Origin: JAHDFB01 sp965658745 | Lineage (GTDB): Bacteria; Bacteroidota; Bacteroidia; Chitinophagales; Saprospiraceae | NCBI GenBank assembly: GCA_965658745.1 | Contig: CBFHTK010000008.1 | Coordinates: 62,001-126,000, forward strand | DNA length: 64,000 nt | Direction of reading: 5' to 3' | The notes under the pieces: model-generated | Databases searched by the model: none | What the model was told of the DNA's origin: nothing | Seen by the model: only the letters and a program-made list of their open reading frames with translations | Program-made: the position numbers and the translations under genes | Shown here: piece by piece, positions 1-8,110 of the stretch | How the letters are laid out: each line of letters opens with the position of its first letter | Position numbering within the stretch: the stretch's first letter is position 1

Positions 1-585
1 CCACAACAACAAGTATTCTTTTCACAGCTATCAGGTGGAGAGAGAAGGAGACTCTATCTATTGTCAATTTTGATGTCCAATCCAAACTTTTTGATACTCG
101 ATGAGCCGACAAATGATCTTGATATTGTAACTCTAAATATTCTCGAAGACTATTTGCAAGAGTTTCCAGGTTGTCTTGTGATTATTTCTCATGATCGCTA
201 CTTCATGGACAAGCTGACTGATCATATATTCATTATGGAAGGTCAGGGAAAGGTACAGGATTTCAACGGCTCATATTCTGAGTGGAAAGCAAGAAAAGAA
301 CTTTCTATAGAAGAGAACAGAGAGTCTTCTGTTTCAAGTGATTCATCTAAGGTTCAAAAAAGTAAAAAACATCCAGCTCAATTGGTCAAAAATGAAATTA
401 AGACGATCGAAAAGAAATTGGCAAAGAAGGAAGACAAAAAGAAAGAACTGACTGAAGAACTAAATTCCAATTTGGAAGATTTAGACAAGCTAACAAAGCT
501 TTCGGCTGAAATCGGTGTGATCGTCCAGGAAATCGAAAGTCTTGAAGTTGAATGGGAAAGCTGGGTAGAAAAACTGGATGATTGA
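1..585 (+). CDS. ABC-F family ATPase, C-terminal part (partial at window start)
   Basis: This is the last 194 residues of an ABC-F protein; the frame is open to base 1, so the start lies outside the window. Visible motifs of the second nucleotide-binding domain are the LSGGE signature (about residues 11-15), Walker B LILDEPTNDLD and the H-loop IISHDRYFMD. A lysine/glutamate-rich segment follows from about residue 100 to the end and looks like the coiled-coil C-terminal domain of Uup-type members. ABC-F proteins are soluble, lack membrane domains and act on ribosomes or on branched DNA intermediates (family knowledge). Uup-like is the best guess; the linker that would separate Uup from other subfamilies is not visible. 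Confidence 0.9.
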   Translation, partial: PQQQVFFSQLSGGERRRLYLLSILMSNPNFLILDEPTNDLDIVTLNILEDYLQEFPGCLVIISHDRYFMDKLTDHIFIMEGQGKVQDFNGSYSEWKARKELSIEENRESSVSSDSSKVQKSKKHPAQLVKNEIKTIEKKLAKKEDKKKELTEELNSNLEDLDKLTKLSAEIGVIVQEIESLEVEWESWVEKLDD

Positions 586-606
586 TCAGTTTGGAGCATA
601 AAAAAA

Positions 607-634
607 GAAACTCTCGAACCTTTTCAAGAGTTTC
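607..634. terminator. Hairpin after the ABC-F gene
   Basis: GAAACTCT at 607-614 pairs with AGAGTTTC at 627-634 around a 12-base loop, about 20 bases after the stop codon. No T-run follows on the plus strand, so termination would rely on the stem alone. An A-run precedes the stem. Confidence 0.4.
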
Positions 635-818
635 ACGCTAAAACTATACAAGACATTTATCTTATTTCATGGATATGTCTCTATAAATGCATAAATCATG
701 CCAGTTTTTCCAGAATATTAATTCAATTAGAGCTAATACTACTACGCTACCATAAGTGCTAACGAAACTGAATATAAGTTTGCATTGTTATATCAAGTAG
801 ACACTATATCTTTACAAT

Positions 819-1250
819 ATGAATAAGGAATTGGAAACTCGAGCGACTCAAGTATTGGATAATCACGCATTACGCAAGACTGCAATGCGTATGGATGTTC
901 TGCAAGTCTTTTTGGATAAAGAAGAAATTGCTCTTTCCAATCAAGAACTTGAAGCTGAACTCGAAGATTCGGACCGAGTAACATTATATAGAACCCTAAA
1001 GACTTTTGAGAAAAAAGGCATTATACATCAAGCAATCGATGGCTCAGGGACTAACAAGTATGCTATGTGTCATGCGGATTGTTCAGAGCACGAGCATGTT
1101 GATAATCATGCCCATTTTCATTGTACTCAGTGCGAAAAAACACTTTGCTTAGAGCAAATCGATGTTCCACGAGTAGAGGTTCCATCTGGATATACGGTCC
1201 AGACTAGCTATATGGTTATTCAAGGACAATGCAATCAATGTAGCTCATAG
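819..1250 (+). CDS. Fur family metal-responsive transcriptional regulator
   Basis: A 143-residue Fur-superfamily repressor. The N-terminal winged helix carries the recognition-helix pattern VTLYRTLKTFEKKGI (about residues 54-68). The dimerisation domain has the histidine-rich metal segment (HEHVDNHAHFH) and two CxxC pairs, C102/C105 and C138/C141, which in Fur, Zur and PerR hold structural zinc. The length is normal for the family. Without structural comparison the sensed signal (Fe, Zn or peroxide) cannot be assigned. The next gene starts on the base after the stop codon, so the two are co-transcribed and probably translationally coupled. Confidence 0.9.
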   Translation: MNKELETRATQVLDNHALRKTAMRMDVLQVFLDKEEIALSNQELEAELEDSDRVTLYRTLKTFEKKGIIHQAIDGSGTNKYAMCHADCSEHEHVDNHAHFHCTQCEKTLCLEQIDVPRVEVPSGYTVQTSYMVIQGQCNQCSS

Positions 1251-1937
1251 ATGGCAAAAATTCCCCGATGGAAAAAATGGCTTTCTCATATCATAGAGCT
1301 TGAATTAGAGAAAATTGAATCGGGGTACGGTCATACGCTTTCACTTTGTCTTTCAGATGGGCGTTTTCAGCTAAATGCCGAAAATGCTATTTACAGTTGG
1401 GAAGATAAATACGACAATTTTTACAAAGCCTTTGCACAATTGGATCTCGGCAAACTTCCAGGAAAAGAGAGTTTGGTTCTTGGATTTGGTTTGGGGAGTA
1501 TTCCTCAGATGCTCGAAAAAAACTTCAATCAATCTTTATATTACACAGGAGTTGAGATTGACGATCAAGTTATTTATCTAGCAGAAAAATACATTTGTCA
1601 TCAATTGGAATCACCTCTTCAATTAATACAAGCCTCTGCTGAAATTTTCGTAGAAATTACAGAGGAAAAATTTGATTTCATCTGTGTAGATATTTTCATA
1701 AACGATAAGATTCCGGCACCTATTAGAACCCATGTATTTATTGAGCAAGTCAAGTCATGTCTGAACGAGGATGGCCTTGTACTTTTTAATCATTTGGCTA
1801 ATCGAGAAGCAGAGCGAAAAACTGGCGAAGCTTTCTTCAATAATGCGTTTCGCAGTGTATTCCCAGATGCTGAGCTCCTAGATGTTGATGGGAATTATAT
1901 TTTCGTTTCAGATGAGAGATTTCTTACGAATAGCTGA
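1251..1937 (+). CDS. Spermidine-synthase-like class I SAM-fold protein
   Basis: A 228-residue protein with the Rossmann-like fold of spermidine synthases and SAM methyltransferases. It has a glycine-rich motif I (LGFGLGSIPQML, about residues 76-87), an acidic end of strand 2 (TGVEID) and a motif IV-like FDFICVDIF. The length and a C-terminal region like those of polyamine aminopropyltransferase-like proteins suggest that subgroup, but the catalytic loop is not clear enough to claim spermidine synthesis. It directly abuts the Fur-type gene (TAG then ATG with no gap), an arrangement pointing to one transcript. The substrate is unknown. Confidence 0.7.
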   Translation: MAKIPRWKKWLSHIIELELEKIESGYGHTLSLCLSDGRFQLNAENAIYSWEDKYDNFYKAFAQLDLGKLPGKESLVLGFGLGSIPQMLEKNFNQSLYYTGVEIDDQVIYLAEKYICHQLESPLQLIQASAEIFVEITEEKFDFICVDIFINDKIPAPIRTHVFIEQVKSCLNEDGLVLFNHLANREAERKTGEAFFNNAFRSVFPDAELLDVDGNYIFVSDERFLTNS

Positions 1938-2030
1938 TTTTGTCCGTGTGTTTTAGAGTTTAACGCTAAGGTCTTTCGTGGTTGTTTCGGCAACTTGAGT
2001 GAGTGTATTTAATTATCACGATTTCAACCA

Positions 2031-2067
2031 CCCTGTGGCATACTATCTTTAAATAATTGATAGTCAG
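2031..2067 (-). repeat. Dispersed intergenic repeat, copy A
   Basis: Read on the minus strand: module 1 CTGACTATCAA (2067-2057), then about 14 bases, then module 2 around TAGTATGCCACAG (2044-2032). It lies between convergent genes (SAM-fold protein and alanine symporter). It is one of nine copies of a two-module element in this window. Confidence 0.65.
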
Positions 2068-2105
2068 TGCTTTGTAGTGTTTTTTTTGACAAATACATTT
2101 AATCT

Positions 2106-2195
2106 TGCGTCAGCTACATGGAGTCCTTGTCCCGAAAGCGCAGCTGAGTGGATGAGTCCAACTGGACGAAGACGGAATACAGCGCCCGGACGCCC
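2106..2195 (-). repeat. GC-rich REP-like element, copy 1
   Basis: On the minus strand this begins GGGCGTCCGGGCGC and ends near AGCTGACGC, with internal short palindromes such as GTCCAGTTGGAC. It is much richer in GC than its surroundings and lies downstream of the alanine symporter gene. A diverged relative with the same head (GGGCGTCC, then GGCGC) and a CGCTGACG tail sits at 10421-10498. REP-like, GC-rich palindromic intergenic elements of this style are common in Bacteroidota; the class is assigned by appearance only. Confidence 0.55.
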
Positions 2196-2235
2196 TACCC
2201 TTTTAATCAATGATTTTAGTACATAAGATTGTGAC

Positions 2236-3675
2236 CTAATCTTTAGTTGCTTTAAGTCTTTCACGATATCCTTTCAATTCCTTTTTAACAATCGGAGCTA
2301 AAATGTATAGTCCGATAATATTAGGAAGCGCAACGAGATAGACCATGGCATCAGAAAAATCCAAAACCGCTTCTAGTTGGATTGAACAACCGATTGCAAC
2401 AAAAATACAGAAGATCAATAGGAACAATTTTTTAGTACGAAGATGCTCTCCAAATAGATAGGTCCAGCCTTTTAGACCGTAATATGACCAAGATATGATA
2501 GTTGAAAATGCAAACAAAATAGCGATTATTGAAAGGGGGACGACAGATCCACTGATGGTTCCTTCAAATGCTTGTGCCGTCAATTGGACACCTTGTATAT
2601 CAACATATTCAACACCTGGATCATAAACAGTTGTGAGAATTACCATTGCTGTAATGCTACAAATAACTATCGTGTCTATAAAAGGTTCTAACAAGCCCAT
2701 GTATCCTTCTGTTACAGGTTCATCTGTCTTAACAGCACTGTGTGCAATAGCAGCGGAGCCTATACCGGCTTCATTGGAAAACAAGGCTCTTTTAAATCCT
2801 AGTACAATCACGGCAACTACTCCACCTGTCATGGCATCAGGAGAAAAAGCATTTGTAAATACAGCTTCAATTGCCCAAGGTACTTTTTGGTAGTTTAACC
2901 CTATAATCAATAGGCCTACAACGACATATGAAACAGCCATAAACGGAACTAACCTACCTGTCACTTTTGCTATAGATCTAATTCCACCCAACACAACGAG
3001 TCCTACAAAAAATGCCAAAATCAAACCAAACAACCAGCCATTAGAGCCTAAAAAAGACTCATCACCGACTAAAAAGGAGAATTGTTCAAAAGCCTGATTA
3101 GACTGAAACATATTACCTATACCAAGACATCCAACGACCATAGCTATCGCATAAAACACACCTAAAGGCTTTGCTAACCAATTCAAACCCTTTTCACGAA
3201 GTCCGTTTTCTAGATAAAACATCGGACCTCCTGAGACACTTCCATCCAGATTATTTCGTCTATACTTTACTCCAAGTATGCACTCTACAAATTTTGTACT
3301 CATACTCAAAAATCCTGCAACAACCAACCAGAACATTGCACCAGGACCACCAATTGAAATTACAATTGCAACGCCTCCGATGTTTCCAATTCCCACTGTG
3401 CCTGACAAAGCTGTCGCTAGTGCCTGAAAATGAGTGATTTCTCCTTTCCCTTTCGATTTCTTTGAGTCTCCTCGCAGAATTTGAATTGAATGTTTTAATC
3501 CCGTTACATTTATGAACCCGAAATAAACTGTGAAGAAGAGTGCTGCCAATAACAACCAAGCTACGATCCATGGAAAACGAACATCTCCAAGTTGAATTTC
3601 GTAAAGTACAATTGAATTAAGCCAATCTGCTAGTGGCCCGATGAAGTTATTAACCCTTTGATCTATTGATTGCAT
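2236..3675 (-). CDS. Alanine/glycine:cation symporter (AGCS family)
   Basis: A 479-residue polytopic inner-membrane protein of the AGCS (SSF-like) family, which couples Na+ or H+ entry to uptake of alanine or glycine. It shows about eleven hydrophobic segments and the family signature GTVGIGNIGGVA (about residues 90-101), with a second conserved stretch NEAGIGSAAIAHSA (about 300-313) that in AGCS proteins contributes to substrate and sodium binding. The length is normal. The ATG start at 3675 precedes a typical short cytoplasmic N-terminus. The gene stands alone; upstream are two intergenic repeats and the tRNA locus. Confidence 0.93.
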   Translation of the reverse strand: MQSIDQRVNNFIGPLADWLNSIVLYEIQLGDVRFPWIVAWLLLAALFFTVYFGFINVTGLKHSIQILRGDSKKSKGKGEITHFQALATALSGTVGIGNIGGVAIVISIGGPGAMFWLVVAGFLSMSTKFVECILGVKYRRNNLDGSVSGGPMFYLENGLREKGLNWLAKPLGVFYAIAMVVGCLGIGNMFQSNQAFEQFSFLVGDESFLGSNGWLFGLILAFFVGLVVLGGIRSIAKVTGRLVPFMAVSYVVVGLLIIGLNYQKVPWAIEAVFTNAFSPDAMTGGVVAVIVLGFKRALFSNEAGIGSAAIAHSAVKTDEPVTEGYMGLLEPFIDTIVICSITAMVILTTVYDPGVEYVDIQGVQLTAQAFEGTISGSVVPLSIIAILFAFSTIISWSYYGLKGWTYLFGEHLRTKKLFLLIFCIFVAIGCSIQLEAVLDFSDAMVYLVALPNIIGLYILAPIVKKELKGYRERLKATKD

Positions 3676-3797
3676 ATATCATGACGATTTACTGTAGGTT
3701 GTCAAAGGTAATGGAAGTTAGGATCAAATGTAAATCTAGGTCAGTTTGATTGGTATGAAAACCATTATATTACAATATAAAAAACAAACGTAAAAAA

Positions 3798-3833
3798 TTG
3801 ATAATCAATATATAAGAGTGACCGTAGCATAGG
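3798..3833 (+). repeat. Dispersed intergenic repeat, copy B
   Basis: A perfect module 1 TTGATAATCAA (3798-3808), a 14-base AT-rich spacer, then module 2 ACCGTAGCATAGG (3821-3833). It lies 120 bp upstream of the alanine symporter, in the opposite orientation to that gene. Confidence 0.7.
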
Positions 3834-3955
3834 TCTTTCGTTAATCATCCATACTGTAATTCATCTACCGACTCATAGCGAAAAGATTTAACAGGTAGTT
3901 AAATTCATTTGTACTTTATTGGGTCGACCTTACTCCTAAAAAATGTCTCAAAATA

Positions 3956-3991
3956 TTGTAAATCAATATTTTATGGCGAGTGTAGCATACT
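3956..3991 (+). repeat. Dispersed intergenic repeat, copy C
   Basis: Module 1 TTGTAAATCAA (3956-3966), spacer, then module 2 AGTGTAGCATACT (3979-3991). Same strand as copy B, about 158 bp away. Confidence 0.7.
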
Positions 3992-4052
3992 TTTTTGATC
4001 TTGAAGCCTATCAAATATGAGTGTCAAGTAGTAATTGCTCCAAAAGACAATA

Positions 4053-4122
4053 AGACCCATCTACAGATGAATCTCTTTTTTGTGCCCAGAGCGGGAGTCG
4101 AACCCGCACGCCCATAAGGACA
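4053..4122. repeat. 70-bp direct repeat, left copy (tRNA-Leu 3' half plus flank)
   Basis: This block and 4192-4261 match at 66 of 70 positions by eye. Each contains a 30-base flank followed by the 3' half of a tRNA-Leu on the minus strand (T arm, variable arm and 3' acceptor strand). The repeat marks a local tandem duplication of the tRNA locus. Confidence 0.85.
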
Positions 4123-4168
4123 TTCCATTGTACAACGGAACCTGCCTAAAGTCATTTCAATGCCAAAC
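4083..4168 (-). pseudogene. Decayed duplicate of tRNA-Leu
   Basis: The 3' half (T arm GCGGG/CCCGC, long variable arm and acceptor 3' strand) is nearly identical to the intact tRNA-Leu 54 bp away. The 5' half has diverged: the acceptor 5' strand GTTTGGC pairs with TCTGGGC mostly through G-U wobbles with one mismatch, the D arm is only partly recognisable (TTGAAATGAC, AGGCAGG), and the anticodon arm has TTCCG/TGGAA closing an 8-base instead of 7-base loop. The loop contains GTA but the body is leucine-type. I read it as a tRNA pseudogene produced by tandem duplication. Confidence 0.65.
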
Positions 4169-4191
4169 ATGGTATCCTTAAGCTACAAAAG

Positions 4192-4261
4192 AGACCCACC
4201 TACCGATGAATCTCTTTCTTGTGCCCGGAGCGGGAGTCGAACCCGCACGCCCATAAGGACA
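4192..4261. repeat. 70-bp direct repeat, right copy
   Basis: Partner of 4053-4122, with four mismatches visible. It includes the 3' half of the intact tRNA-Leu and its downstream flank. Confidence 0.85.
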
Positions 4262-4305
4262 CATGCCCCTCAAGCATGCCTGTCTACCAATTTCAGCACC
4301 CGGGC
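4222..4305 (-). tRNA. tRNA-Leu (anticodon GAG)
   Basis: Eighty-four bases on the minus strand. The acceptor stem GCCCGGG pairs with TCCGGGC, the discriminator is A, the anticodon stem CATGC/GCATG closes the 7-base loop TTGAGGG giving anticodon GAG (reads CUC/CUU), there is a long class II variable arm, and the T arm is GCGGG TTCGACT CCCGC. The 3' CCA is not encoded (CAA follows) and would be added by nucleotidyltransferase. Confidence 0.95.
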
Positions 4306-4404
4306 GGGAGCAATAGCGATTGCAAATATATATTATTTAATTCAAGTACCTAATCGCAGAATAACTGTTATTCACGATCATTAGTGAGCTTCAAAAGAAT
4401 AATT

Positions 4405-4935
4405 TTACCTCTTCACGTATTCTCCGTAGTCTACAATCGACTGTCTTATTATATCCAACGCTGTATCTTTCTTTTGAAACTCTTCGACGATTACTGTTTT
4501 GTGCTCCAATTTCTTATAATCCTCAAAGAAATTTCTTAATTCACGGAAAAAATGCTGAGGTAATTCCGATACATCTTCAATATGATTAACACTCATATCA
4601 TTTAATGCGACAGCAATAATCTTATCATCCTTTTCATCACCATCCAGCATTCGCATAGCGCCAATAACTTTTGCCTCGACCATGCACAAAGGTTGAATTG
4701 TGATCTGGGATAAGACTAGAATATCCAATGGATCATGGTCATCACAATATGTTTGAGGAATGAATCCATAATTTGCTGGGTAATACATTGATGCGTAAAG
4801 AACTCTATCCAGTTTCAATAAACCGCTTTCCTTGTCAAGCTCATATTTAGCTCGATTGTTTTTGGGAATTTCGATTATTGCGTTTACTACTTCTGGAATA
4901 TTCTCTCCAACTGTGACATCGTGCCATGGATTCAT
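4405..4935 (-). CDS. ppa: Inorganic pyrophosphatase (family I)
   Basis: A 176-residue cytosolic enzyme that hydrolyses pyrophosphate to two phosphates, pulling nucleotide- and aminoacyl-tRNA-forming reactions forward. The metal-binding core DDHDPLDILV (about residues 65-74) carries the family I DxDPxD pattern, preceded by YPANYGFIPQTY, which supplies substrate-contacting residues. The length fits the bacterial hexameric form. The ATG at 4935 gives the usual N-terminus. No operon partner is visible. A membrane-bound H+-pyrophosphatase, often a neighbour in related genomes, is not present here. Confidence 0.95.
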   Translation of the reverse strand: MNPWHDVTVGENIPEVVNAIIEIPKNNRAKYELDKESGLLKLDRVLYASMYYPANYGFIPQTYCDDHDPLDILVLSQITIQPLCMVEAKVIGAMRMLDGDEKDDKIIAVALNDMSVNHIEDVSELPQHFFRELRNFFEDYKKLEHKTVIVEEFQKKDTALDIIRQSIVDYGEYVKR

Positions 4936-5165
4936 ATGCTGATACTTTTGTTGTTAGCCCCAAGCTCTTTTGGGTGTCAAATAATCTGCAAAGGTACGAC
5001 ATGTTCTAGATTATGGAAGAGGACGAAAAAGTCTGTCTGATTATCTTTTTGATTCAGGCTCAAAATCACATCAATCATTCGCATTTCAGTTAATTAAACA
5101 GAACAATATTCAATGTCCTTCCACAGAAAAGCGCTAATATTTTTTGAACTTATCCAACAAAAAAT

Positions 5166-5190
5166 GATTCACCTTAAATTCAGGTGAATC
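5166..5190 (-). terminator. Rho-independent terminator of the ABC/YtrA/GIN operon
   Basis: On the minus strand, GATTCACCT pairs with AGGTGAATC (9 bp, 7-base loop), followed by ATTTTTT. It lies 48 bp after the stop codon of the GIN-domain gene, the last gene of the leftward operon. Confidence 0.85.
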
Positions 5191-5237
5191 AAATATGGTG
5201 TTTTGTCAAGTTGTATTGAAAAATGCTCAAAAGGAAG

Positions 5238-6014
5238 TTATTCCTTCTTCTCATCTAAGTCCAAAAAATCAATCCTACTTGCATCTCTTGTGCTAAATCC
5301 TTTAATCCTTGGCGAGCCGGCGATTTCCATACGACTAGCACCAAAACATTCCGCAGTTAGAAAATCATCAATGGTCAAAGAGCCTCTCGCCGCATCTTGC
5401 AATTCCAATATAGCATCAGAAACTACAAAATCTTGCATTTTAGCTCTAGAAGCATTACGCATTTCTAAGGTCAAAGTTTCTGTTCTACCTACCATTTCAT
5501 TCTGCGATGCATCAGACATGTTGAGATCTAAGTTTTCTGAATAGATTGTACCTCTAAACTTTGACGCTTGCCTCTGTGTAATCTTTAGATTTTCGAGTGA
5601 ATCTGGATACTGATAGTCCAAACTTACAGATGAGTAAAGAACGAGACCTTCCAAAGGTTGATTATTATAAATGGTGAGCTTCGATCTATAATTATTTGAC
5701 CCTTTGATTTCATTAGGAAGCTCAAGAATCAGGGTGCCATTCTCCTCTTCAAGGGTTAAAGCCTCAAGCCATCCTTCTGCGGTTTCAATTTCAATTTTAG
5801 GATCTCCTTTTTTGAAAATCACATCAGCCTGCATATCAATATCTAGGATGGTGTACGGTTTAACATAATACTCATGATCCTCAGTCATTCCATTGTAAGC
5901 TAGTTCACCGTAGTCTTTAAATTCACTGACATTCTTGACATAAAGTTGAAAGATAAATGAACCCAATAGACAAGCAAATAATATCCCAAGTTCAATCTTA
6001 ATGTTGGTTTTCAT
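5238..6014 (-). CDS. GIN-domain (DUF2807-like) envelope protein
   Basis: A 258-residue protein with one N-terminal membrane anchor or uncleaved signal (about residues 8-25) followed by a right-handed beta-helix-like region with repeated short strands (NLDLNMSDAS, TLTLEMRNAS, AILELQDAA), typical of the head-GIN/DUF2807 family of Bacteroidota. Members are extracytoplasmic and of unknown function. The start overlaps the 3' end of the GntR-type regulator by 17 bp, making this the fourth and last gene of the ABC/GntR operon, which suggests it belongs to the same envelope-stress or export function. A terminator follows directly. Confidence 0.75.
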   Translation of the reverse strand: MKTNIKIELGILFACLLGSFIFQLYVKNVSEFKDYGELAYNGMTEDHEYYVKPYTILDIDMQADVIFKKGDPKIEIETAEGWLEALTLEEENGTLILELPNEIKGSNNYRSKLTIYNNQPLEGLVLYSSVSLDYQYPDSLENLKITQRQASKFRGTIYSENLDLNMSDASQNEMVGRTETLTLEMRNASRAKMQDFVVSDAILELQDAARGSLTIDDFLTAECFGASRMEIAGSPRIKGFSTRDASRIDFLDLDEKKE

Positions 6015-6381
6015 GATTCGCTGATTTTTTCCAATTTAAAAATGATTTTTGTACGTCTTCCCAGCTAATATCAAGCTGATCTACAAGCTTAAAAAGTTCA
6101 GGTAGGAATTCTTGATTAAATATTTCTCGTTTCATTTTGATTGTCTTTGAACGTGCTCCATCTGAAATAAAATAGCCGATTCCACGCTTATTAAAAATAA
6201 TACCTTGGTCTTGTAGCAATGAATAAGTTCTCATCACAGTATTTGGGTTAACCTGTATATTTCCTGCGGTTTCTCTCACAGAGGGTATCCGATCACCTTC
6301 CTTCCATACTTGATCAAGTATATTTTCTCGCACAGAAGAAGCAATTTGTTCATATATTGATTCTGTTTTCTTGAATTCCAT
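5998..6381 (-). CDS. GntR family regulator, YtrA subfamily
   Basis: A 127-residue repressor with an N-terminal winged helix (about residues 5-70, including PSVRETAGNIQVNPNTVMRT) and only a short C-terminal tail, as in the YtrA subfamily, which normally sits inside and controls ABC-transporter operons. The frame is open further upstream, but the ATG at 6381 is preferred because it overlaps the permease stop codon as TAATG, a translational-coupling arrangement, and begins just before the conserved YEQIASSVRENI helix. It probably represses its own operon through the inverted repeat at 7977-8002. Confidence 0.88.
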   Translation of the reverse strand: MEFKKTESIYEQIASSVRENILDQVWKEGDRIPSVRETAGNIQVNPNTVMRTYSLLQDQGIIFNKRGIGYFISDGARSKTIKMKREIFNQEFLPELFKLVDQLDISWEDVQKSFLNWKKSANHENQH

Positions 6382-7133
6382 TATGCTTCTTTTTCTTTCA
6401 GTGTATAAAAACTCATTGTCCAAAAAATTAGAGGAACAATATAGTACAGTTTCATAGCTAGCTTAGGCACCCAATGGTCTTCAGGATCGATATTGAAACT
6501 GCGAGTAATTGTCGAGTCATAGCCGAAAACCTCTGCTCGTAAATCAGGGTAAAGCGTGAGAGCCATCACAAAACTAACCAGTGCAAATATTCCGAATAGT
6601 CCTAGTCCCCAAAGAATAATCTTAATAAACGAGCTTGTATTAAACTTGATGGAGCCGTATGCAAAAAATGATGTAATGATTAAACCTGCATTCAACAATA
6701 AGAGCTTTGAATCAGCATTGTAATTAAATGTAATGGGACCGTCATAAAGTAATCCAGCGATGCTGTTCACCAACGGTGCCAAAACGATATAAACTAGAAT
6801 CATCAACGCAGGATAGACCAACATTACTGATACGAATTTACTAGTTGTCTTCTCCAAGCTTGAAGCTGGTAACACTAAATAATCAATTCGCTTATTTCGC
6901 TTGTTTATTTCTTCCCAACTGAGCGATCCTATAATTGCCAAACTTATATAGAAAAACGCTAAAAAGTTACCAAAAATATCTAAATTGGCTGGAGCATGAC
7001 TATCAAGAAGTCCGAATACATTAAATCCCAAAATCACAATAAATATTACCGTAGTCGTCAAGAAAGTTGGCAGTACAAGTTGCCTAAGATCCTTCTTAAA
7101 AAGAAACAGTACTCTTCCTAAATTAAATTCCAT
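6381..7133 (-). CDS. ABC transporter permease subunit
   Basis: A 250-residue integral membrane protein with about six hydrophobic segments (near residues 18-38, 50-65, 98-120, 145-160, 170-195 and 225-245). It overlaps the ATPase gene by 11 bp upstream and the GntR gene by one base downstream, so it is the membrane partner of that ATPase. The order ATPase, permease, YtrA-type regulator resembles the ytr and related operons of Gram-positive bacteria, which respond to cell-envelope-targeting agents. The substrate cannot be told from sequence. Confidence 0.8.
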   Translation of the reverse strand: MEFNLGRVLFLFKKDLRQLVLPTFLTTTVIFIVILGFNVFGLLDSHAPANLDIFGNFLAFFYISLAIIGSLSWEEINKRNKRIDYLVLPASSLEKTTSKFVSVMLVYPALMILVYIVLAPLVNSIAGLLYDGPITFNYNADSKLLLLNAGLIITSFFAYGSIKFNTSSFIKIILWGLGLFGIFALVSFVMALTLYPDLRAEVFGYDSTITRSFNIDPEDHWVPKLAMKLYYIVPLIFWTMSFYTLKEKEA

Positions 7134-7965
7134 TAGTAGTAGTTTTTGAAAGGATGGATGGATTGCTAATTATAGCATTGAAAAAAATCTCAATATCAAT
7201 TTCCCCTGGACGTTCAGGCGTTGTTGGCACAAGTGCCATTGAGCCACCAGCAACAGGTTCGCTGTAAATCACATCTGAAGGAATTGAATTTCCTGGACAG
7301 AATTGACAATTAAATTGCTCCGCAAGGTGGTAAAGCGACTCATCTACGATAATCTTCCCTGTTTGAATTAAGAGAATACGATCGAGTAGTTGGCCTAAAT
7401 CCCTGATTTGATGTGTAGAGATGATAATAGTCTGGCTTTCGCCCAAAGATTCAGAAACAACGGATCTAAAAACTGCTTTAGAAGGAATATCCATTCCGTT
7501 AGTAGGTTCATCAAGAATCAATAAAGACACCTGAGTTGCTAGAGCAAATGCTACCTGAAATTTCTTCTGTTGTCCAAAGGAAAGGTTTTTGAGCTTACCC
7601 GATCTAGGAACCTCAAATCTATCAAGGACATTCTCCAAAATTGCGTTACTGAAATTAGGGTAGAAGACAGAATACGTATTAATATAAACTTCAGCAGTCA
7701 TCTTTGGTAACTCAAAATCCTCTTGAAGAAAGAACATACTTTGAAGCGTTTCAACCTTTCGAGAGTGGACTTCTGCACCTTTAAATTGAATCGACCCTTG
7801 ATCAACAAATTGCGCTCCGACAATAAGCCTCAACAAAGAAGTCTTTCCAGCTCCATTTTTACCTAGAAGCCCGCATATAGTTCCCGGTTCCAGAGAAAAA
7901 TCTACTCCTTTGAAGAGTTTAGCTTTCTTGGAATAAGAAAAATGGACATCATTAACTGCTAACAT
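7123..7965 (-). CDS. ABC transporter ATP-binding protein
   Basis: A 280-residue ATPase. Walker A is GKNGAGKTS (about residues 35-43), the signature is degenerate (LSFGQQKK instead of LSGGQ), Walker B is LLILDEPTNGMD and the H-loop is IISTHQ. A C-terminal extension of about 70 residues follows. It is the first gene of the leftward operon and the promoter/operator lies immediately upstream. Family knowledge: it powers the permease encoded next. The LSFGQ variant is seen in YtrB/CcmA-like exporters and should still be active. Confidence 0.9.
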   Translation of the reverse strand: MLAVNDVHFSYSKKAKLFKGVDFSLEPGTICGLLGKNGAGKTSLLRLIVGAQFVDQGSIQFKGAEVHSRKVETLQSMFFLQEDFELPKMTAEVYINTYSVFYPNFSNAILENVLDRFEVPRSGKLKNLSFGQQKKFQVAFALATQVSLLILDEPTNGMDIPSKAVFRSVVSESLGESQTIIISTHQIRDLGQLLDRILLIQTGKIIVDESLYHLAEQFNCQFCPGNSIPSDVIYSEPVAGGSMALVPTTPERPGEIDIEIFFNAIISNPSILSKTTTNGI

Positions 7966-7976
7966 AAGTGTAAGTT

Positions 7977-8002
7977 TAGTGTATTAGTGTGATAGTACAC
8001 TA
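7977..8002. promoter_or_regulatory. Candidate YtrA-type operator
   Basis: Inverted repeat TAGTGTA (7977-7983), 12 bases, TACACTA (7996-8002), with an extra AGTGT half-site at 7986-7990. It sits 12 bp upstream of the ABC ATPase start. It closely resembles the AGTGTA / TACACT palindrome described for Bacillus subtilis YtrA (recalled as 13-bp spacing), and the operon encodes a YtrA-type repressor. Confidence 0.7.
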
Positions 8003-8110
8003 CAAATGTAGATTAATATTTTCGATATAAACAAGTATTAGTGAGAAAACATTTGATAATTTCTGCAGAATAACAATTATAACTAACTAAGACAACACTA
8101 TATACAACTG

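Larger units (their letters stand above)
3676..4082. other. Gene-free spacer upstream of the alanine symporter
   Basis: No convincing reading frame. It holds two same-strand copies (B and C) of the dispersed 36-bp repeat and the first 30 bases of the 70-bp duplication that includes the tRNA-Leu 3' half. The symporter promoter should lie near 3680-3760 but no clear TTTG / TANNTTTG pair was identified. Confidence 0.5.

Noticed and set aside
2064..2264. 66-codon frame across the REP-like element
   Set aside because: It runs through the GC-rich repeat and overlaps the symporter 3' end; it reads as repeat sequence.
4083..4168. tRNA-Tyr (GTA in the loop)
   Set aside because: The body, T arm and variable arm are those of the neighbouring tRNA-Leu, the acceptor stem is poor and the anticodon loop has 8 bases.
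4160..4384. 74-codon plus-strand frame over the tRNA locus
   Set aside because: It is antisense to the tRNA-Leu and its duplicated flank.
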